From the NCBI GenBank assembly GCA_900642245.1, contig CAAAJI010000059.1, forward strand, positions 191,390 through 206,472: DNA of 15,083 nucleotides, given 5' to 3'. Below are positions 8,015 through 15,083 of this stretch, piece after piece (the stretch's first letter is position 1; each line of letters opens with the position of its first letter). The DNA comes from Fragilaria radians (Eukaryota; Bacillariophyta; Fragilariophyceae; Fragilariales; Fragilariaceae). The notes under the pieces are model-generated. The model did not search any database. It was not told the DNA's origin and saw only the letters and a program-made list of their open reading frames with translations. A program made the translations under genes and the position numbers.

Positions 8015-10492
8015 ACTTGAATAACCCTTGATGCCGTGTTAAATTGCTCATTATTGAAAGCATTGTGGTATCTTTTCACATTCTCTGTTGCATGTCCCTG
8101 TGTTATGATTTTATTGAATGATGGGAAAGTAGCAAAATGAAAACTTGTTTTTGGGAGCATGTGCTGCAACTGCTTGTCAGCATAATAGAGATTCTTTGAT
8201 ACAAGTAAGCCATTTTTAAATTTTGCACTGCGCAAAGCAAGCTTGGAAATATCTATTTATTGCAATATACATTTTCTTGTGACCTCTCTGTATTGTAATA
8301 ATATATTTTGAATATGGCATGTACTGCAACATAATGTAAAGGTATTCTTGATAATTTGTTTTAATATTATATCAATGTATTTTCAATCATATTTCAAGTT
8401 GAGCAAGTCCACACAAGGTCAGTTGACTCTAAGCCTTGAATACCCAATTAGATCCTCCAATCTCAAAAAAGACCAGAGATGCTTTCAGCACCTCCTTAAT
8501 GTCTTTCTGCTTTAGCAGCACAAGAAGTTGTTGATTATTACTTCCCCTTGCCAACAGCATTGTTTTTATAAAAATGAAAGAGTAGCAAAATAATGATAAA
8601 ACAAATGAAGAATAGTGGATTTTCAAACCTTGAGAAATCACTTTACATCTACCTTGTGTAGGCATTATGAAAAATGAAAGCACTAGAAGATGTTGATTAT
8701 TACTTTCATGCATCAGCAGTATCCTTTTTGTACAAATATAAGATGTGCAAACAAATGATGAGGCAAAAGAAGAATAGTGGATTTTCAAGAAAAATCACCT
8801 TGTAAGTTGTATATGGAAAAATATGAAATGTAGTTACAGCATCTTTGATCCCACTCCTTGATTGTTATTGCAAACCATTTAGCAACAGTGCTCTCACCCA
8901 ACTTATTTGTCTCGAGAGTGGATGTGTACTAGTGGATGGAATAGATTGTCAATAAGCAATTATCAAAAGTAGAAAAGCCTCTGACTAGAAAAAGAATGAA
9001 GTAAAGTGCTTTCACCTCCAAGTCTGTTAAAAGGTATATTCCTCAGCTGACACCATTGATTGAGGCAAAGACACAATATGAATTAGCTGGTGTAAGCACT
9101 TGATGAATGGACATAACAATTCTTTCTGTATGTAAGCATTGTATAGGGGTCATGTAAACTTGACATATCAAAGTCTGATTGCAGCTTCAAACCCCTTACT
9201 TCCTTCATGATTCATGATTCAATCAAATAGTGAGATTCTACGCAATCTTTTATTTTGCTTCTTGTTTATATATACTTTCTTTTTTTCTCCATCTCAGTAA
9301 ATTTTATGTACAATGCCAAAGAATGAAATCAACATTGCATTGATCTTTGTCAAACAAAGAACGGTTATATTTTTGAAGCCAAAAGAGAAGGAAAAAGATG
9401 CTGCCTATAAACAAAGTCAAGATAATCTTTCCTTTTTATCATGTTTTTGCTTGGTCTTGAGCTTTAATTTTCTAAGATATGTGGGATTTATAAATCAAGT
9501 CCTTTTGTGTCAACCCCAGAGTTAGGACAGTGGTTGAGCTTTTATTTCCATCTTCCTCTTTTCCTTTCAGTGATTTCTTTTTGTGTTCTTTCATTTTGGA
9601 AGTGTTTTTGGGATGCTCAAAGTGTCAAGGTCAATTGTAGTTGTATTTAAGGCTTCTCATAGCGCGCAATGGTTTACTTCCAACTTTCAGCTGTACTACT
9701 TAAGTATTCAGGATGCAATTGTCTTCTGCCAAAATTAAGCTAAATTGTCAATTGCACTACTTACTTCTCAGGTTGCAATGACTTTCTACCAATTACCAAG
9801 TTGATCAGTTATAATGGATTTCATCCATTCGGTTTAAGCGGAGTAATTCACCTAGAATCATACCTTTTAAAATTGTTGCTTGTATCTTCAATCAGAATGT
9901 AACCCCCATTCTGATATCAGATTGAAACTTCAAGGTCATCATTTGTTTTCTTATCTTACTGTTGCCTCAAACTTACCCTTTTTATCATGAGTTCACCAAG
10001 AAATGTGAGGACTCCCATGACCCAAGGAAAGATGAACCAAAACATAGAAGGTCATCTAGATTGAAGAGAAAACATCCATGAGGATATTTTATAAATCTAA
10101 CAGTTCAAAAGGCGCTTAAATGCCTAAAGCAGAAATCTCTAGTGTCCTAATAAGGGTAGCCCTAAATACAAAAGAAATGAAGATAGACATAGCAGTAAGA
10201 GCAAGTCATCATTTAAAGTGTCATTTTGGGTAGTCTCATGACGTATCCCCAGGAATTATGACTGTATTTCATACCATGAGACATTGGAATTCAAGGATCC
10301 ATTGCAAGATACAACGGCAGCTAAAGCTAATAGTACATGTCTAACATGGGAAATATCAATTACGAGGAATTAAGTTTTCAGGTAACTAACAACAAGAGTA
10401 CAAGAAAAAAGCCATTTTACTTTAGAAGTAATCCTTTCTTAGATATAAAAGTTATAATTCAATTACATGCAAAATGTGCATAGAGAGTAGTA
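8015..10492. other. Intergenic region of about 2.5 kb, no convincing gene
   Basis: This AT-rich stretch lies between the 3' ends of two converging genes. It holds the imperfect repeat at 8517-8808; a weak threefold repeat of roughly 60 bp near 9665-9790, with gcaat starting each unit; a 70-codon frame at 9313-9525 with no recognisable features; and an open plus-strand frame at 9926-10081, which ends in a basic segment (KHRRSSRLKRKHP) before TGA and has no ATG. None is strong enough to call a gene. The last part should contain the 3' UTR of the minus-strand gene ending at 10493. Confidence 0.5.
8517..8808 (-). repeat. Imperfect tandem repeat, period 162 bp
   Basis: Copies at 8517-8648 and 8679-8808 share words such as gttgattattact and gaagaatagtggattttcaa; overall similarity is roughly three quarters by eye. 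The period is 54 codons. The minus strand is open through both copies (8788-8429, 119 codons), so each copy reads KIHYSSF...ESNNQ/GSNNQ..LLVL. A weaker third copy may lie near 8838-8890. Whether this is coding is unknown; no family is recognised. Confidence 0.6.
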
Positions 10493-13193
10493 TCAATTGT
10501 TGGATGAAGCAATGGTACACCATGATGTCTTGGATTCATCAAATCCGCTGCATCCTGGTACATACTTCCCACGGCCACCGTCTTGAAAGCACACAAGCGA
10601 TCCTTGACATTCCTTTTTGCTTTGACAATGACCCTCGCATCGACCGCAGGGCTGAGACTCCAAACATTCACGTGTCTTGGGAACTAGGGAGACGGTCCGA
10701 GTAGCATTTGGATAGGTGCACCAGTCAGTATTAGATTTGTCCATCCCAATACATCCTGGAACCACACGCCCTTTTCCTCCCTTTCGGAAACAAACCAGCT
10801 CATCCTGACATTCGGAATCACTTTGGCAATGACCTTCACAGAGACCACATTTTTTTGATTTTGAACAGTCTCTTGTTTTTGACTTTAGAGGAATGGACTT
10901 GTCCTTAAATGTCACAGAAATAGTAGGATTTGGGCGACCGATCATTGCGGCAGTGGAAACAAAATAAGTTCGAGACCTAGGACCACCATCTGACCAAGAT
11001 TGAAAGTAAAATGGTGGCTGATCAAGTGCTTCTAATCGTAACGTATGATTCTTCCAAGTTGTGATGAGCTTTGGTGTGACAATAAGGAAATCGTCCACAA
11101 GAATCTGAAGTCCTGGTGGAGAACTTGTGAAAAGAATATCTGACAGTGTAGGATAAATTGCTATTGACTCTATTGAGGTCAATCCACCTTTATTCATAGC
11201 CGTCATGGTGACTTCCAGGTAGCTGTTCTTGACTGCCTCTAGGTCCTCAGGTCCTGGTGCTGGAAGAGTTTTCAACTTATTCCCTGCAGTTCTCTCGAAC
11301 ATAGTGCGATAGAAATTCTCTCCGATACGAATTTGACGAACATCCCAAAACATTCGTGAATCTGGAACTTCTTCACTGTCTTCAGAACTGCCAATTAATT
11401 GAAGAGACTGTCCCACTTCAAAGCGACCACCCCAACTAGGAGAGGTGATACTTTGCATCGTCGGTGACCCAATACCTAATGTACGAAAATCTTGCGTAGT
11501 GACGCCGTCCTGATCCTTGACAATTAAAGTCACTAAATACATTCCTTTTTTCTTATAGACATGGACAGAACTTTTGGTGTTAACGGACTTTGATCCATCT
11601 CCGAAATCCCAGTAGTACAACTTAAAGCCACCAACAGAATCAAATGTAATGTCTTCATTCTCTTTTCCAGCAAAATTTTTGATCTCAATCTTTGCAACAG
11701 GCTTTGATGGTTTGTCAACAATACCAGTATATTGAGCCTTCCATACTTGGCAACCCTTGGAATTATCACACGTTGTCAAGTATAACTCCTGGTTCAGCTG
11801 AAAAGTCATGTCAATGAGACTTTGAAAGGAGGTTGAAAAGGTTTCATTGCGATAGCCTGGAACTGGCGGTACACATGTGGGACAATTTCGACTAGAGCTT
11901 TGTACCAAATGAAAGATTTTCCCTGCAACCTTATCGTAAAAGAGGAAGCGATAATTATCGGGCCATCTGGCCTTTTGAGGAACAAAGACTCCAGAGGAAA
12001 TTTCCCCAGTGTGCGGCTCTGCCTCATCATCTTCACCGTTCTCCTGTCGGTAGTGGTGATAAAAGTAAATCGGATTATCAAAGGATGAACGTTGCTTACT
12101 ACCAGCAAAACATTTTTTATCCGATCCTCGTTCACAGGGTCCTTCTCGGGATGGCCAACCATAGTTTGCCAGGGGCATATCTGTGCCACCCATGTGGATT
12201 TCCTCCCACATCGACGTGCCCCGATCCAATACACGAAATTGAACGGTTGTATCTTTGGAATCAGGATCCATAGCCAACTCCACTGGACGATGCAGTCCAG
12301 TAGCAAATCTAAACAGCGGTATGACAGAGAGCTTATTAACGACATGCATTAGATCAAAAATAATTTCATAAAGAAGTGACGTACATTTCAGCACAGTTCT
12401 TTGCGGGTTTTGATGGAATCTTTTTCCCGCACGGAGTGGCTGCTCGTAATGGAGAAACATTTGGATTGTCTCTGGGAATTCTTCCATCATCATGGATACG
12501 CAAGATCGTACCCTGCAAGAAAGGTGTTCGGTCAAGAGTTGAATTAGCATCGTAGGATGTTGTAGCCACGTACAGCATACCATCTTTTCCGAATGATAAT
12601 GTGCCTTCTTGAGGAGTTTTAGAGGATACAAAAGACTGTTGGGTTGAGGAAAGTTCCAATAGGGTCAATTCTGAAGTGAGCTTCCAGGGACGAAAGTTTA
12701 CAGTAGCGCGTGAAACGCGATTCACAGCAGCCGAACGCAGTTTCTTATCCCAACAGACATTGTCTGTATTTCGAGAGGAATACATAATATATAGATACGG
12801 GTGAGTCGTAGCGAATTTCGGATGAACTGTCATAGAATGAATACCCCAACGTGTCCCATCATGACAAACACGAGGTTCCCAATCTAGCATCATGGTAAAA
12901 TTGGACGATGGTGGAAATGTTGACTTGGAATTAGGAATATCAACCACAATAATCTTTCCATCCTTGGATGCCAAGAAAACCAGTGCGGAAGAAGACGAAG
13001 CTGATAAATTATCATTCAAGCTTTGTGGGTAGGGTGCCACAGTTGCTGCTGTAATGACGGTATCTTTCCATACAGATGGAGGAACGTAGGCAACCAAGTC
13101 TTTAATAAATCCATCCGGAAGGCTTTGACCTATATCTGACGTGATTAAAAACAATAAAAAATATTGTACCAACCGATACGAGAATCTTCTCAT
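10493..13193 (-). CDS. Secreted sugar-dehydrogenase-like propeller/PKD/Cys-rich protein, two exons
   Basis: Exon 1 is 13193-12385 and exon 2 is 12308-10493; joined they give 874 residues. The ATG at 13193 has an in-frame TAA upstream (13206-13208). Order: a signal peptide (1 to about 25; MRR then YFLLFLITS); a glucose/sorbosone-dehydrogenase-type six-bladed propeller (about 26-460) with HPKFATTHPYLYIMYSS, GTLSFGKDGMLYVA, LQGTILRIHDDGRIPRDNP, EIFATGLHRP and NYGWPSREGPC; a PKD domain (about 469-550, WDFGDG at 503-508); an Ig-like segment ending in SPPGLQILVDD...SWSDGG (about 552-725); and two eight-Cys modules (751-800, 818-867). The propeller-PKD-SWSDGG order is known from bacterial secreted PQQ-dependent sugar dehydrogenases. 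The usual HxGG is PQEG here and GLRNP is GLHRP, so PQQ binding and catalysis are doubtful. It is probably extracellular and carbohydrate-related; the substrate is unknown. Confidence 0.9.
10517..10867 (-). repeat. Twin eight-cysteine modules at the protein C terminus
   Basis: Modules at 10718-10867 and 10517-10666 each encode about 50 residues with the same eight Cys: C..(S/E)..CG.CEGHC....EC...LVCF..GG.G..VPGC.G.......WC. The two are clearly paralogous. This pattern is widespread in extracellular proteins of diatoms and other stramenopiles (established knowledge, no named function that I trust). Disulfide bonding is inferred. Confidence 0.85.
12309..12384 (-). other. Spliceosomal intron, 76 nt
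   Basis: Reading on the minus strand, the donor is GAAAT|GTACGT and the acceptor CTGTTTAG|ATTTGC. Unspliced, the frame runs into TGA about six codons past the donor. Splicing leaves phase 2 (GAA AT|A TTT) and restores EIFATGLHRP, matching the conserved motif of the propeller family, and joins exon 1 to the long downstream frame. The ATG at 12631 of that downstream frame is therefore not a gene start. Confidence 0.92.
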
Positions 13194-15083
13194 TTTTTTC
13201 TCAATTTAAAACAAGGAAACAGTTTTAGTAAGATTTAAAATACTGATTTGAGTTTTTTTATGGGATAGCTTTGTGTATTTTGACTCATAGACACGACTAA
13301 AAACGAATCGAGGGTGCTTCGGTTTTTTGACTAGAGTACACACATGTCGGAGTAATAGAATGCTAACAAACTAATTCCCTTTCACAAAGAACATATTCCA
13401 TTCTGGCGTTTCTTATCATATGTTGAGTTATCTCGATGATCATCGAATGAAATGGGAACATATTCGGGCTATTTATGAATCTTTTCAATTTCAAACTTCA
13501 AGATGTAGCGATAAACATTTTGTTGAAGCAATCCAGGATTCGGAAAATATATGATTTTAACACAAATGCTCGTAGATGAAGAATTGACAGTTTTCAAAAA
13601 ATTGTTCGCTTTCTGCCTTGGCTTCCTGGAAAAATTGAACTTTCCTAATAATTCCTGAAACTCGTTGTCGTGACAACTATCTCCGGCTAAATTTCCTAGT
13701 TCTCTATCGTCAACAAGTAAAACTGATCTAGATTTCCTTGATTCCCCCCCCCCCCCCTCCCCTCACACTTAAAACGAAAAATATCTTTCCTTCCCTTCAC
13801 ATTTAGCAATGAAAAATACACTTTCCTCCACATCAATCTTACGTACTACAAAATAAATCTCGAATGAGTTTCTTTAGATTATTTCCTATAGTAGCAATAA
13901 ATCAACTTTGTTAACATTCTCTGCTGTGCCCTTTACAACGAAAATAAAGAATTCATGAAACCTTTGACGTGAATGTAAATGAATGCTCATTTTAGGTTCA
14001 CTTCATTAAGTGGAATATCAAATGGAGACATGTCGCTTAACTCAATTGAAGTCATAATGATTTATGGAATTACACGATTATTTTGAGGCCATTATATAGT
14101 GGAATTTTTTCCAAATCAGAAGAGCATCAGCATCCAAAAAATGATCCCCATAACTTAAAAAGTAAAGCAGCAAGGCCCCAATCCAAAACATCAAGTGGTG
14201 AGTTCAAATGAAACAAAAAGTAAGTTAATGTAGCCAAAATAGAAAGCGTGTATTTAGGAAATTGGGATCACCAGAATAGTCTACTATCAAAGACAATTGA
14301 GAAGGAGAAGTTGGAATCTCATGTTGCTTGAATATTTGCGACTTCTTTTTGGCAAAATAAGTCGTAAATCTGAAGTTAATACCAAGCACATCAACCTTAT
14401 AATGCCTAAGAGGTCTTCAAATATTGAAATATATGGCAATACTATACGTTGGCAAAGAGGCCTTTATGAGCTTTGAAGGATAGAATTGCAACGCAATTGT
14501 CACCTTTTGTTCTTCAATGAGACATTTAACAAATGAATCCATCAGTAGCATGTATATTTTCAACAAACAAGTGAAATCATTGATTCACTAGTGAGTTGTA
14601 GAAGAGATAGTGATAGAATTGCAAGGTTGATATGCAGTACTTACCACATTACACTAAACACAATGCCATAGTGACAGATACTGTCCTTGTTGAAAAAATA
14701 ATATTGAATCCAGGTAGTTGCACCCCTCATTCCTCAGTGCATCGTGCAAAAAGTACTCAAAGAATAGTTCGAATCCCCCCGTTCCGCTTAAGTTACAGCC
14801 GGAAATCTGCATCAAAATTAGACAATGAAACTGAGATACGGAAACATACCCTCATTCTTCGCTACTTTTGATGCTACGGCAACTATCTTTCCTAGACTTT
14901 AAGTATCAAATAGCATATCACTTGGATTTTTCTTCATGAATAATTTATGCCTGTCAGCTTTTATTCTCTATTAACCTACATTGAACTGGTTTTATCTTTC
15001 ATAGACTTCAAGTGTCTTATCAGATATACAGCAAAAGGCATGATTCAACCAACAGATTTTAAATCAAGGTGAAATGGCTAGAA
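13194..15083. other. 5' flank of the propeller gene and further intergenic DNA
   Basis: About 1.9 kb with no recognisable gene. The first few hundred bases should hold the 5' UTR and promoter of the minus-strand propeller gene. Notable items are a perfect 14-bp palindrome (tcgatgatcatcga) at 13433-13446 and 14 consecutive C at 13744-13757. A stop-free minus-strand frame of 63 codons at 14416-14225 (around HYKVDVLGINFRF) lacks an ATG. A 79-codon plus-strand frame at 14632-14871 shows no motif. Confidence 0.5.
13744..13757. repeat. Homopolymer run of 14 C
   Basis: An uninterrupted run of 14 C is followed by tcccctc. It is the only GC-rich homopolymer in this AT-rich window. Its exact length may be a sequencing or assembly uncertainty. 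Confidence 0.9.

Noticed and set aside
8011..8235. 74-codon minus-strand frame overlapping the 3' end of the plus-strand LRR gene
   Set aside because: No motif, no repeat structure and no recognisable composition; consistent with a chance open frame.
9313..9525. 70-codon plus-strand frame
   Set aside because: Low-complexity, Lys- then Phe/Leu-rich text with no family resemblance; AT-rich DNA gives such frames by chance.
11806..12345. 179-codon minus-strand frame and several plus-strand frames over exon 2
   Set aside because: They are shadows in other frames of the long, motif-bearing coding sequence.
10493..12631. A separate 712-codon gene starting at ATG 12631
   Set aside because: Its first 107 codons overlap exon 1 in another frame and the 76-nt intron. 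The conserved propeller motif is only restored by splicing at 12384/12309.
14767..14775. gttcgaatc, resembling a tRNA T-loop
   Set aside because: The flanking bases do not form the five-pair T stem on either strand, and no matching acceptor or anticodon arms are seen.

Overview
The window looks like nuclear DNA of a photosynthetic stramenopile, most likely a diatom. The grounds are: AT-rich DNA with long non-coding stretches and a short GT-AG intron; N-terminally anchored extracellular leucine-rich-repeat (LRR) proteins of a kind I associate with diatoms; an eight-cysteine extracellular module common in diatoms and other stramenopiles; and a 37-residue repeat protein of the type used for organelle RNA. 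I cannot name the species.

Layout. (1) 3-851, plus strand: the 3' part of a gene for a 37-residue helical repeat protein (heptatricopeptide/OPR-like, presumed organelle RNA binding); its start lies outside the window. (2) 852-3257: about 2.4 kb with no intact gene. On the minus strand it carries two diverged, broken copies of one coding segment (about 1720-1960 and 2193-2420) and further coding-like fragments. (3) 3258-5684, minus strand, and 6113-8014, plus strand: two paralogous single-pass membrane LRR proteins, transcribed head-to-head from a shared spacer of about 430 bp. (4) 8015-10492: about 2.5 kb with no convincing gene, but with a 162-bp-period imperfect repeat. (5) 10493-13193, minus strand: a two-exon gene for a secreted 874-residue protein. 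It has a sugar-dehydrogenase-like beta-propeller, a PKD domain, a further Ig-like/SWSDGG segment and two eight-cysteine modules. The reading frame is recovered by one 76-nt intron whose splicing restores the family motif. (6) 13194-15083: about 1.9 kb with no gene recognised; it contains a run of 14 C and a 14-bp perfect palindrome.

The genes are not an operon. The only functional coupling suggested by position is the divergent LRR pair, which share topology, juxtamembrane motif, N-cap and C-terminal Cys tail and probably arose by inverted duplication. The strongest leads are: the apparent ATG-to-GTG change at the ancestral start of the plus-strand LRR gene; a recent 141-bp repeat expansion inside the minus-strand LRR gene; and the bacterial-like sugar-dehydrogenase/PKD architecture with likely lost catalytic residues and added eukaryotic-type Cys modules.
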